Origin: Nonomuraea jabiensis
Lineage (GTDB): Bacteria; Actinomycetota; Actinomycetes; Streptosporangiales; Streptosporangiaceae
Length of the DNA stretch: 64,000 bases
Direction of reading: 5' to 3'
Assembly: GCF_014204795.1 (NCBI RefSeq)
Contig: NZ_JACHMB010000001.1
Span: forward strand, 8,940,501-9,004,500
Shown here: piece after piece, positions 1 to 8,468 of the stretch
How the letters are laid out: the number at the start of each line of letters is the position of its first letter
Position numbering within the stretch: position 1 is the stretch's first letter
The notes under the pieces: generated by a model
What the model was told of the DNA's origin: nothing
The model's database searches: none
Seen by the model: only the letters and a program-made list of their open reading frames with translations
Position numbers and translations under genes: made by a program

Positions 1-1592
1 ACGGTGCCGAGGAAGTGGGCCAGGCCGTGCAGCCGGGGCAGGTCGGGGTGGCCGGTGAACAGCCAGAAGCCGCGCAACTGCGTGGGGACGAGCGCGCCGC
101 CCACCTGGCCGATGAACATGACCTCGCCGGCGCCGCCGGAGCGCAGCTCGTCGATCCAGCGGCGTACGCCCTCGGCGGGGTCGATGGTGGACACGTAGCG
201 GACCGCCGCGTCGTAGTTGGCGATCACGCCCAGGCGCTCCCACGTCGGCCAGCAGAGCGTCTGCGCCGGCAGCCCGTACGTGTTGCGCGCCCAGAACCCC
301 AGCCTGGACAGCGCCTCGTTGCCGGCCGCGTAGTCGATCTGGCCGATCATGCCGCCCATGCGCCCCGCCAGCGACCCCACGTTGCAGAAGACCTTGAGCG
401 CCGCCCGCCGCTCCGGCGTGGCGAGCACCGCCCCGGTCAGGGCCGCGAACCCCGACACCTTCACCTCGACCGTGCGTACGACCTCCTCGGGGGTCTTCCG
501 GTCGAGCCGGGTCGGCAGGTCGATGCCGGCGTTGTGCACCACCACGGCCGGCGCCGGGAGGCGGGCGAACAGGGCGTCCACCTGCTCCTGCCGGACGCAG
601 TCGCACGGCTCGTAGGCGATGCGCAGGCCGTCCCGCCGGGCGGCGGCCAGGTTGGCGGCGACCTGGCGCAGCTCCGACTCGCGCTTGAGCGCCGCCCGCG
701 CCTCCCGCAGAGCACCGGCGGTACGGGCGGCGGCGATCCTGGCCCGGCAGTGCGCGGCGTAGCGGTCGTCCGGCAGCGTGAGCCAGCCGGCGGCGGGCAG
801 CTCGTCGCGGCCGGTCACCACGACGCGGCAGCCGAACCGCTCGGCCAGGCCGCGCGCCAGCGCGAAGCCGACACCGCGCGCCCCGCCCGAGATCAGCACC
901 AGGTCGTCCGGGCCCAGGTCCAGTGTGGGCACGGGCTCCGGGCTCGGCAGGGCGGTGAGGGCGTGGCGCACGCCACCCCGGTAGCCGATCTCGAACAGGT
1001 CCCAGGCCGCCAGCTCCGCCTCCAGCAGCCCGGCGAGCGCGTCCGCGTCGCCGGCGTCGGCGGTGTCGACGTCCAGCACCTTCACGGCCAGGTTGGGCAG
1101 CTCGCGGGGCAGGCACTTGGCGAACCCCGCCCAGATCCCGCCCAGCGGCGAGTCGATCGGCCCGTCGTCGTAGCCCATCAGCCCGCCCATCGCGGTGACC
1201 GCGACGTAGCAGCATCGGTCGGCGCGCGACTCCTCCCGCCAGGCGCCGTACCGGTGCCGCACCATGCGGGTGGTCCTGGCCAGCGCGTCCCGCCATTCGC
1301 CGCCGCCGAGCCGGTACGGGACGCCGGTGACGTTCAGGTCGACGATCCCGTCCCAGCCGCCGTCCGCCGGCTCGTGGCCGGGGACGCACACCTCGGCGCC
1401 GAGGCGGTCCGCCACGCGCCGGGCCAGTTCCGCGTCCGAGCCGATGACGAGCAGCCGCCGCGCCACCGGGGACGGCGGCGGCAGCGGGTGCGGCACCGGC
1501 TCCCACACCATGCGGCGCACGGGCCGCACGAAGGAGCCGGTCTCGAACGACACCAGGTGCGGCCGCACCGGCGCGGGCGCCGCGACCGTCAT
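1..1592 (-). CDS. KR-domain protein of the iterative PKS/FAS operon (3' end outside window)
   Basis: Reading leftward from an ATG at 1592, the frame stays open to the window edge, giving at least 530 residues. The first ~220 residues look like the structural half of a polyketide ketoreductase. A Rossmann motif GGARGVG lies near residue 234 and the catalytic-type Tyr is in DYAAGN near residue 418, so a reductive KR for beta-ketoacyl-ACP is likely. It resembles PfaA/HglE-type KRs more than modular PKS KRs. The start overlaps the P450 stop (ATGA), so translation is probably coupled and this is the fifth gene of the operon. What follows the KR is not visible; a further domain could lie outside. 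A second KR exists upstream in the operon, so this one may reduce a different intermediate or be structural. Confidence 0.8.
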   Translation of the reverse strand, partial: MTVAAPAPVRPHLVSFETGSFVRPVRRMVWEPVPHPLPPPSPVARRLLVIGSDAELARRVADRLGAEVCVPGHEPADGGWDGIVDLNVTGVPYRLGGGEWRDALARTTRMVRHRYGAWREESRADRCCYVAVTAMGGLMGYDDGPIDSPLGGIWAGFAKCLPRELPNLAVKVLDVDTADAGDADALAGLLEAELAAWDLFEIGYRGGVRHALTALPSPEPVPTLDLGPDDLVLISGGARGVGFALARGLAERFGCRVVVTGRDELPAAGWLTLPDDRYAAHCRARIAAARTAGALREARAALKRESELRQVAANLAAARRDGLRIAYEPCDCVRQEQVDALFARLPAPAVVVHNAGIDLPTRLDRKTPEEVVRTVEVKVSGFAALTGAVLATPERRAALKVFCNVGSLAGRMGGMIGQIDYAAGNEALSRLGFWARNTYGLPAQTLCWPTWERLGVIANYDAAVRYVSTIDPAEGVRRWIDELRSGGAGEVMFIGQVGGALVPTQLRGFWLFTGHPDLPRLHGLAHFLGT

Positions 1593-2923
1593 GCCCGCTC
1601 CTGGACGACCGCCGGCAGGCCCGAGCTCGGGAACAACGTGATGTAGTGGCCGCTGCGCACCTGGCGCGTGCCCGGCAGCCGCAGCCGGTAGCGCTGCGAC
1701 AGCATCGCCACCGCCGTCACCAGCGTCGCCATCGCCAGCCCCTTGCCGATGCACATGCGCCGCCCGCCCCCGAACGGCAGGAAGGCGTGCTTGTGCCGGC
1801 CGTCCTGGGCGCCGTTCAGGAAGCGCTGCGGGTCGTAGGCCTCCGGGTCCGGCCAGTGCTCGGGGGAGCGGTGCGTGCCGTACACGCTGAGCAGCACCGT
1901 CGTGCCCGCCGGGACGTGCCGCCCCGCCAGGGTGTCCGGCTCGACGGCGTCGCGGGGGAACTGCCAGACCGGCGGGTGCAGGCGCAGCGCCTCGTTCACC
2001 GCCGCCGTGGTCTGCGGCAGCTCGCCCAGCCGCTCGGGGTCGGGCGGGCCGCCGGCCAGCACCTCGTCCACCTCGCGCTCGACGGCGCGGCGCGCCTGCG
2101 GGTGGCGGGCCAGCTCGTACATGGTCCAGGCGAGCGCCTGGCCGGTGGTGTCGGAGCCGGCCAGCAGCAGCGTGCGCAGGTTGTCCGACACCTCCGTGTC
2201 CGTCAGGCCGGCCGCCAGCAGCAGCCCGGCGGCGTCCGAGCCGGGCTCGCCGGCGGCCCGCCGCTCCTCGATCACCTGGCGGATGAGGCCGTCGAGCCAC
2301 CGGGTCGACCACTTGCGGGCCCGGTGGTAGCGCGTCGGCACGAACGACGGGACCAGCGCCGGGACGCCCTTGATCGTACTGGTGTAGATCACCTTGTTGG
2401 CGATCGCGGCGGCCCGGGAGTAGTCGGTGCCCGACAGGTCCCGGCCGACCAGCGCCAGGCCCATCACCCGGGCGGACACGTCCATCAGCTCCGGCGCGAC
2501 GTCCACGACCGCGCCCGAAGCCGCGTGCTCTGACCAGCGCCGCAGCACCGCCCGCGTGGCCGCGACCGCCTCGCGGGCGTTGCCGTTGACCCGCTGCGGG
2601 GTGAACGCCGGCTGCACCGCCCGGCGCGGGCCGCGCCAGCCATCGGTGTCGAGCGTCAGCAGGCCCGACCCCATCATGCCGAAGAAGCCCTGGTAGAGGG
2701 TGCCGCGCCGGTAGTTGTCCGGGTTGACCCGCAGCACCCGCTCGATCGCGTCCGGCTCGGTGACCTGGACGAACGTGATGGGCAGCCGCACCGTCACCAG
2801 CGAGTCGCGCTCCTGCATGCGCAGCGTGTAGGCCAGGGGGTCCTTGAAGTAGGGGATGGCGTCGCCGATCACCGGCAGCCCTCGCGGGCCGTGGGCGACC
2901 GGGCAGGTCCCTTCGCGGTTCAT
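1589..2923 (-). CDS. Cytochrome P450 monooxygenase
   Basis: The product is 444 residues, normal for a soluble bacterial P450. It has the I-helix oxygen-activation motif AGSDTT near residue 255, the ExxR pair in NEALRLHPP, and the heme-ligand loop FGGGRRMCIG with the proximal Cys at about residue 391. The ATG at 2923 overlaps the stop of the KR-DH gene by four bases, and its own stop overlaps the next start, so it is fully embedded in the PKS/FAS operon. The likely job is oxidative tailoring (hydroxylation, epoxidation or desaturation) of the acyl product. No ferredoxin or ferredoxin reductase gene lies beside it; the FAD reductase near 13 kb is a remote possibility only. The substrate cannot be predicted from sequence. 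Confidence 0.93.
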   Translation of the reverse strand: MNREGTCPVAHGPRGLPVIGDAIPYFKDPLAYTLRMQERDSLVTVRLPITFVQVTEPDAIERVLRVNPDNYRRGTLYQGFFGMMGSGLLTLDTDGWRGPRRAVQPAFTPQRVNGNAREAVAATRAVLRRWSEHAASGAVVDVAPELMDVSARVMGLALVGRDLSGTDYSRAAAIANKVIYTSTIKGVPALVPSFVPTRYHRARKWSTRWLDGLIRQVIEERRAAGEPGSDAAGLLLAAGLTDTEVSDNLRTLLLAGSDTTGQALAWTMYELARHPQARRAVEREVDEVLAGGPPDPERLGELPQTTAAVNEALRLHPPVWQFPRDAVEPDTLAGRHVPAGTTVLLSVYGTHRSPEHWPDPEAYDPQRFLNGAQDGRHKHAFLPFGGGRRMCIGKGLAMATLVTAVAMLSQRYRLRLPGTRQVRSGHYITLFPSSGLPAVVQERA

Positions 2924-5538
2924 GGGCGCTCCTCGCGATCGAATCGCTCTCTGTCGACGTACTCGCCGGTCTCCTGGTCCACGTAGCCGACGACGGCGCC
3001 GATGATGTCCTTCACCTGCAGCAGCACCTCGCCGCTCGACGCGACCGCGATGGCCCGGTTGTCCGGCTCGGGGTCCTCCAGGTCGAGGTCGACGGGCGTG
3101 ACGTACAGCTCCACCGGCTCGGTCAGCGCGGCGAGCGTCAGATCGGTGTGGCCGCCGTACAGGTCGATGCGGCGGATCGAGCGGGGGATCGCGACGGGCG
3201 TCCAGCGGCCCGCCACCCGCTCCAGGACGGCCACGCGCACGAGGCCGTCCAGCGTGACGGACGGGACCAGCAGGTCGGGGAACCAGCGGCGCAGCGCCGG
3301 CGCGTCGAGCGCGAGCCGGCCGCGCCGGCCCAGCGGATGCGTCCGGGTGCCGGTGGTGGAGGCGAACACTTCCCGCAGCAGCACCTCGGAGCCCGGCACG
3401 TGGTAGGGGTCGCGCAGCGGCCGGCTGCCGTGCTCGTCCCAGTGCGTCCAGGCGGGGCCGGGCACCGGGGCGTCGCGCAGCCGTACGGTGACCGAGAAGT
3501 GCACCCGGTCGCGGGCGACGGTGACGCCGTTCGGGGCGACCACGTCGCCCAGCACCTGCACCGCCACCACCGACTCGCGCTCGTCGGCGCGCAGCAGCCT
3601 GGCGGTAAGCCGCTTCACCTCCGGCCGGTCCGCGCGGTAGATCCGCAGGAACGACTCCAGCCGCAGGTCCTCGAAGACGACCGGCACCCGGCCCGGCACC
3701 AGGGCGACGGCGGCCTGCGCCGCCAGTTCGGGGACGAACGTGCCCGGCAGCGTGGGATAGCCGCGGACCTGGTGGAGGTCGAGGTATCCGTCCCTGTCCA
3801 TGGAGAACGTCCGCTCGGCCACCAGCTCGGCGCCGTCGCGGCGGAGCACCCGGTCGATGTACGGCAGGGGCCGCGTCTGCGCCTGGGCCTCGGCCGAGAA
3901 CTCCAGGAACTCGGGCACCGCGGCCCTGATCGCCGCCCGCTCCTTGTCGCCGAAGAACACGGTGACCGGGGCGTCCGGGGCGGCGGCCAGCTCGGCCATG
4001 AAGTGCTCTACGCCCTCCTCGGTCGGCGTCGGCGTGAACTCGCCGCTGCCCTCCAGGAAGTCGCGCATCAGCGGGGTGGCGCCGAGGCCGATGTCGCGCC
4101 AGAGGGTCCAGCCGATCGTGAACTCCCCGCTGGCGTTCATGGCGCTGGTGGTGAGGAAGTCGTTGGCGGCGCCGTAGTCGGTCTCGCCGCGCTGGCCCGT
4201 CAGGCCGATGAACGAGCCGAAGTTGCACCACAGGCGCGGCTCGCGGCCCCTGGTCGCCTCCTTGAGGTTCAGGTACGCGCGCACCTTCAGGTCGCGCACC
4301 GTGCGGAAGTCGGCGACGGACTTGGCGGCGACGCCGGACGCGCGGTTCGTGCCCGCGATGTTGAGCAGCAGGTCGATCGGGCCGTCCACGGCCGCGAGGG
4401 CCCGCTCGACCGCGGCGCCGTCCCGCAGGTCACAGCGCAGGTAGCGGACGCGTCCCGGGCCGCACAGCCGTTCCAGGCCGGCGAGCGTGCGCCGGACCTG
4501 CCGCGCCTCGCCGAGCCGGTCGAACCGGGCGTTCGCCTCCGGCACCGAGGCTCCCTGCCGTACCTGGGCTCGGATGAACGCGCTGCGGTCGAGCTCCTCG
4601 CCGGCCTCGTCCGGGAGCTCGGAGCTGCCCAGCACCACCAGCCGCGGCCGGTGGCGGGCGGCCAGCGCCTCCAGGATCGGCGCGCCGATGCCGCGCGCCC
4701 CTCCGGCGGCCACGACCAGCGTGTCCGGGCCCAGCGGCGGGACCTCGGACGGCGGGGCCGGGGTGGGCACCGCCCTCGGGGTGAGCCGCAGGCCGCCCGC
4801 GTGGTAGGTCACCGGGATGAGCCGCCGCGCGCCCAGCTCGGCGCTCACCGTGGCGAGCACCTCGTCGAGCGGCACGTCCTGGTGCACGGTGGCCAGCACG
4901 TCGGCGCCGGGGAACTCCAGCGCCAGGCTCTTGACCAGGCCGGTGAACAGGCCGGTGAAGGGCAGCGGCACGCCCGCCTCCGTCACGCCGCCCACGACGC
5001 TCACCACGAACGAGCCGCCGTCCAGGTGCGGGGCGCACTCCTTGGCCTTCATGAAGGTGCGTTCGTGCAGGTCGAGCAGGTCCTCGACTGGCTGAGACCA
5101 GCGGGCCGCGCGCAGGCGGGGGTCGGTGGCGTCCACGATCACCCTGACGTGCGCGGACGCGCCGTCGCCGCGGCCCGCCGCGAACTGCGCCGCGTAGCCT
5201 GACGCGTTCGTGAGCACGACGGCGTCGGGCGGGACGGCCGGCGGGGCCGCGCGGACGGGCCGGCGCGGGTCGGGGGCCAGCTCGAACACGTGCCGGTCGA
5301 GCAGCCGCCCGCTCGCACGCTCGGTGGTGGTGTCCTGGCCGGCGGTGGCGTCCCCGCGGGTGGGGCCGGTCGGGTGGTCGGTGGTGTCCTGGTCGGTGGG
5401 TCTGGTCAGCCGGATGAGCCGTGCCCGGGCGCCGGGGTCGGGCCGGAGTTCGATCGTTCGGTCGCCGCCGCCCTCCAGGAAGGCGATCAGCTCGCGGGCG
5501 CCCTGCGCGCCCAGCAGGTTGGCCCGAGCGCCGCTCAT
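2920..5538 (-). CDS. Ketoreductase-dehydratase (KR-DH) protein of the iterative PKS/FAS operon
   Basis: The protein has 872 residues. The start is the ATG at 5538 because it overlaps the upstream stop (ATGA) and an upstream extension would be low-complexity. Residues ~1-270 look like a KR structural subdomain. A Rossmann motif GGARGIG sits near 279 and a catalytic Tyr in DYGAAND near 453. A hot-dog dehydratase follows, with the exact HxxxGxxxxP signature (HQVRGYPTLP, His about residue 589). A second hot-dog half contains a TLDGLVR segment where many PKS DHs have DxxxQ/H. The pair would reduce and dehydrate beta-ketoacyl-ACP to enoyl-ACP. No KS, AT or ACP is present, so it must act in trans with its operon partners. 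The residue at the usual second acidic position should be checked by structural alignment. Confidence 0.85.
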   Translation of the reverse strand: MSGARANLLGAQGARELIAFLEGGGDRTIELRPDPGARARLIRLTRPTDQDTTDHPTGPTRGDATAGQDTTTERASGRLLDRHVFELAPDPRRPVRAAPPAVPPDAVVLTNASGYAAQFAAGRGDGASAHVRVIVDATDPRLRAARWSQPVEDLLDLHERTFMKAKECAPHLDGGSFVVSVVGGVTEAGVPLPFTGLFTGLVKSLALEFPGADVLATVHQDVPLDEVLATVSAELGARRLIPVTYHAGGLRLTPRAVPTPAPPSEVPPLGPDTLVVAAGGARGIGAPILEALAARHRPRLVVLGSSELPDEAGEELDRSAFIRAQVRQGASVPEANARFDRLGEARQVRRTLAGLERLCGPGRVRYLRCDLRDGAAVERALAAVDGPIDLLLNIAGTNRASGVAAKSVADFRTVRDLKVRAYLNLKEATRGREPRLWCNFGSFIGLTGQRGETDYGAANDFLTTSAMNASGEFTIGWTLWRDIGLGATPLMRDFLEGSGEFTPTPTEEGVEHFMAELAAAPDAPVTVFFGDKERAAIRAAVPEFLEFSAEAQAQTRPLPYIDRVLRRDGAELVAERTFSMDRDGYLDLHQVRGYPTLPGTFVPELAAQAAVALVPGRVPVVFEDLRLESFLRIYRADRPEVKRLTARLLRADERESVVAVQVLGDVVAPNGVTVARDRVHFSVTVRLRDAPVPGPAWTHWDEHGSRPLRDPYHVPGSEVLLREVFASTTGTRTHPLGRRGRLALDAPALRRWFPDLLVPSVTLDGLVRVAVLERVAGRWTPVAIPRSIRRIDLYGGHTDLTLAALTEPVELYVTPVDLDLEDPEPDNRAIAVASSGEVLLQVKDIIGAVVGYVDQETGEYVDRERFDREERP

Positions 5539-8468
5539 GCCGTCGCCTCCAGCCTCTCCTCGGCCGCCGCCTCGACGGACACCTCGGCCAGCACCGGCAG
5601 CCCCTCGGCCAGCGCCAGCGACTTGCGGGTGACCGCGAACAGGAACGTGCCCTCGCCGATCGGGCCGCCGCCGAGCAGCTCGCCCCACGAGGCGAGGCTG
5701 TTGCCGTTGCTCCCCGCCACCAGGGCGACGTCCACGTCGCCGAAGTCCAGGTAGCGCCCGGCCAGGTCGAAGGCGTCGGCCAGCGAGGCGGCGCCGCCGT
5801 CCACGGCGATGTTGAGCCCGCGCAGGTCGAAGTAGCCGCACAGGCGGGCGGCGATCACGTTGGGCATCTCGCCCGGGAAGGAGTCCTCGTCCGGCTGGGC
5901 GATCAGCCTCGTCACGCGCTCGCGCAGCTCGCCCGCCCTCTCACGCGCCAGGTGGTCGAGCTCGTCCAGGTAGGCGCGCACGGCGTACAGGACGGCGTTG
6001 CGCGTGGGCCCGGTGTGGCCCACGACCACGCCGGTCGTGCGGCTGTGCCGCGCGCAGAACTCGCGGATGCGCGGCTCCAGCCGCTGCATGCACTCGATGA
6101 TCATGAGCTGGGTGCGGTCGGTCGCCCGGATCGTGGAGGCGGGCAGCCGCAGGCGGGCGAACGGCGGGTGCGGATAGCCGTCGCCGAACGAGTCCGGCAG
6201 GAGGTGCCGCCCGCGCGCCCACGCGCCGACCTGCTCGTTGTCCTCGGCGCCCGGCACGTGGGCCGACCAGCCGACGATCACCATGGACTCGCCGTTCCTG
6301 GCCCCGTACCCCGCCTTCGCGGGCCGGCCGGGCCGGAACTCCTGCACCAGCAGGTGCGCGTTGGTGCCGCCGAAGCCGAACCCCGACACGGCGGCAGTGC
6401 GCGGCCCGTCCGCTCGGGGCGGCCAGGGCACCGGCCGCGTGGGGACGCTCAGGTTGCACGACTCCAGGCCGAAGGCGTCCGGCGCCGCCGAGAAGCGGTG
6501 CTGGGCCGGGATCACCCCGTGCCGCAGCCCGAGCAGCGCGTGGATGACCGACACCACGCCCGCCGCCCAGCCGGTGTGGCCGATGAGCGACTTGTTCGAG
6601 GTCACCCGCACCGGGCGGGTGCCGGCGTAGGCGGCGCGCAGGCTCAGGAACTCGGCCTCGTCGCCCGCCGGGGTCCCGGTGGCGTGCGCGATGACCCAGT
6701 CGACCTCGTCGGCGGCGACGCCCGACTTCCCGAAGGCCCGCGCGATGGCCAGCTCCTGGCCGGCGCTGGACGGCGCGTAGATCGCCTTGCCCTTGCCGTC
6801 CGCCGACAGCCCGACGCCCGCGACGAGCCCGTGCACGGTGTCGCCGTCGGCCAGCGCCCGCGACAGCCGCTTCAGGACCACCACGCCCGCGCCGTCGGAG
6901 AACAGCACGCCGTCGGCGCCCCGGTCCAGCGCGCGGACCTCGCCGCCGCGCGACAGGCCGTGCAGCTTGGAGAACAGCACCGAGCCGCCGGGGGCCAGCG
7001 CGAACGCGCCGCCGCACACGGCGATCTCGGCCCGGTCCGCCAGGAGGGCGCGCAACCCCAGGTCGATGGCGTAGAGGGAGGACGAGCAGGCCGTGTCCAC
7101 CATGAGCAGCCGCGTGTCCGCCGGGAGCAGGCCGTCGATGGCGCCCGCGCCGACCCGGTGCGGGAACGGCCGCGAGCGGGCGGCGTCACCGTGGGGCAGC
7201 ACGCCAGGCCCGCCGAGCTCCCGGTCCACCAGGGCCTCCTGCAGGTGCTGGCTGCCGTCCGGCGTGTAGCCGAAGCAGGCGGTGAAACGGTCGGAGTCCC
7301 GCCTGGCCACGCCTTCGAGTGCCTGGTGAACGCTGTGCCGCAGCCACAGCGTGGTGTGGTCGAGCCCGGCGTCCGGGCGTTCGGCGGCCAGCGCGGGGTG
7401 CGGGGTGAAGCCGGTGATGAAGCCGGAGCGGCGCTGGTAGGTCTTGTCGGGGGCGCGGGGGTCGTCGTCGTGGAAGCTCGCCACCGGCCAGCGGTCCGGC
7501 GGGACGTCCACGAACAGGTCGGCGCCCTCGTTGAGCAGCCGCCAGAACGCGTCGGGGTCGCCGGCTCCCGGGACGGCCAGGCCCATGCCGACCACCGCGA
7601 TCGGATCCACGCCCTGGATCCGTTCCACATCCTGGATCCGCTCCACGGGCGGCGGCGCAGGCTCCGGCACGGGGGCGGGGGAGGGGGCGGGGTCCGGGGA
7701 CAGGGCCGCGCGGTGCAGCGACATGCCGCCGTCCGCGACCACCGTCTGGCCCGTGACCCAGGCCGCGCCCGGTGAGGCGAGGAGCAGCACCAGGTTCGCC
7801 AGATCGGCCGGGGTCGCCAGCCGGCCCATCGGGGTCGCGGCCACCGCGTTCGCGCTCATCGACGCGAACCCGGGGAACATCCGGCCGACCGGGTTGTCCA
7901 GCAGCCCGGCGGAGGCGGTGTTCACGCGGATCCCGTCCGGGGCGAACTCGGCGGCCAGGTAGCGGGTCAGCGCCTCCAGCGCCGCCTTCGACAGTCCCAC
8001 CGGCAGGTAGTTCGCCGGCGCGTACGCCGCGCCGACCGAGGAGACGTTGACGACGCAGCCCGCGTCCGAGGCCGCCAGCAGCGGGCGGGCGGCGCGGGCG
8101 CACCACAGCGCGCCTTTGACATTGGTCTCGTACGCCTGGTCCAGGTGCTCTTCGGTCAGCTCGGCCCAGCCGGCGAAGGTGCCCGCGGCGGCATTGTTGA
8201 CCAGCAGGTCCAGCCGCCCGTACACGGAGGTGACCTCGTCGAACATCCGGCGCACCTGGTCCTGCTTGGCCACCGACGCCCTGATCACCCGGATGCCGCC
8301 GCCCAGTTCCGCTGCCAGCGCCTTGGCCGCGTCGTAGGAGTGGAAGCAGTTCAGCACCACCGTGGCACCTGCCTGGGCGAGCGAGCGCACGATGTGCGCG
8401 CCCACGCTGCCCGCGCCGCCGGTGACGAGGGCCACCCTGCCCTCGAACCCGCCCTTCGCCGAGGTCAT
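5535..8468 (-). CDS. FabL-like enoyl-ACP reductase fused to PfaA-type ketosynthase and chain-length-factor-like KS
   Basis: The 977-residue protein has three parts. Residues ~1-260 are an SDR closely resembling Bacillus FabL (enoyl-ACP reductase III): the tail NYLPVGLSKAALEALTRYL includes the family's unusual Y-x6-K catalytic spacing (Tyr about 152, Lys about 159). Residues ~285-690 are a PfaA/HglE-like ketosynthase with nucleophile in DTACSSS (Cys about 459) and both histidines (HATGTP about 593, IGHTGW about 629). Residues ~720-970 resemble a KS, but the Cys segment is replaced by DGGAASL (about 889) and no active-site His motifs follow, as in chain-length factors. It starts on an ATG overlapping the AT-ACP stop (ATGA). 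It should condense malonyl units and reduce enoyl-ACP. I know no described FabL-KS-CLF fusion, but could not search. Confidence 0.88.
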   Translation of the reverse strand: MTSAKGGFEGRVALVTGGAGSVGAHIVRSLAQAGATVVLNCFHSYDAAKALAAELGGGIRVIRASVAKQDQVRRMFDEVTSVYGRLDLLVNNAAAGTFAGWAELTEEHLDQAYETNVKGALWCARAARPLLAASDAGCVVNVSSVGAAYAPANYLPVGLSKAALEALTRYLAAEFAPDGIRVNTASAGLLDNPVGRMFPGFASMSANAVAATPMGRLATPADLANLVLLLASPGAAWVTGQTVVADGGMSLHRAALSPDPAPSPAPVPEPAPPPVERIQDVERIQGVDPIAVVGMGLAVPGAGDPDAFWRLLNEGADLFVDVPPDRWPVASFHDDDPRAPDKTYQRRSGFITGFTPHPALAAERPDAGLDHTTLWLRHSVHQALEGVARRDSDRFTACFGYTPDGSQHLQEALVDRELGGPGVLPHGDAARSRPFPHRVGAGAIDGLLPADTRLLMVDTACSSSLYAIDLGLRALLADRAEIAVCGGAFALAPGGSVLFSKLHGLSRGGEVRALDRGADGVLFSDGAGVVVLKRLSRALADGDTVHGLVAGVGLSADGKGKAIYAPSSAGQELAIARAFGKSGVAADEVDWVIAHATGTPAGDEAEFLSLRAAYAGTRPVRVTSNKSLIGHTGWAAGVVSVIHALLGLRHGVIPAQHRFSAAPDAFGLESCNLSVPTRPVPWPPRADGPRTAAVSGFGFGGTNAHLLVQEFRPGRPAKAGYGARNGESMVIVGWSAHVPGAEDNEQVGAWARGRHLLPDSFGDGYPHPPFARLRLPASTIRATDRTQLMIIECMQRLEPRIREFCARHSRTTGVVVGHTGPTRNAVLYAVRAYLDELDHLARERAGELRERVTRLIAQPDEDSFPGEMPNVIAARLCGYFDLRGLNIAVDGGAASLADAFDLAGRYLDFGDVDVALVAGSNGNSLASWGELLGGGPIGEGTFLFAVTRKSLALAEGLPVLAEVSVEAAAEERLEATA

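Noticed and set aside
15..1646. A long plus-strand open frame over the left-edge KR gene
   Set aside because: Low-complexity Arg/Gln/Gly-rich translation with no domain, opposite a clear KR protein.
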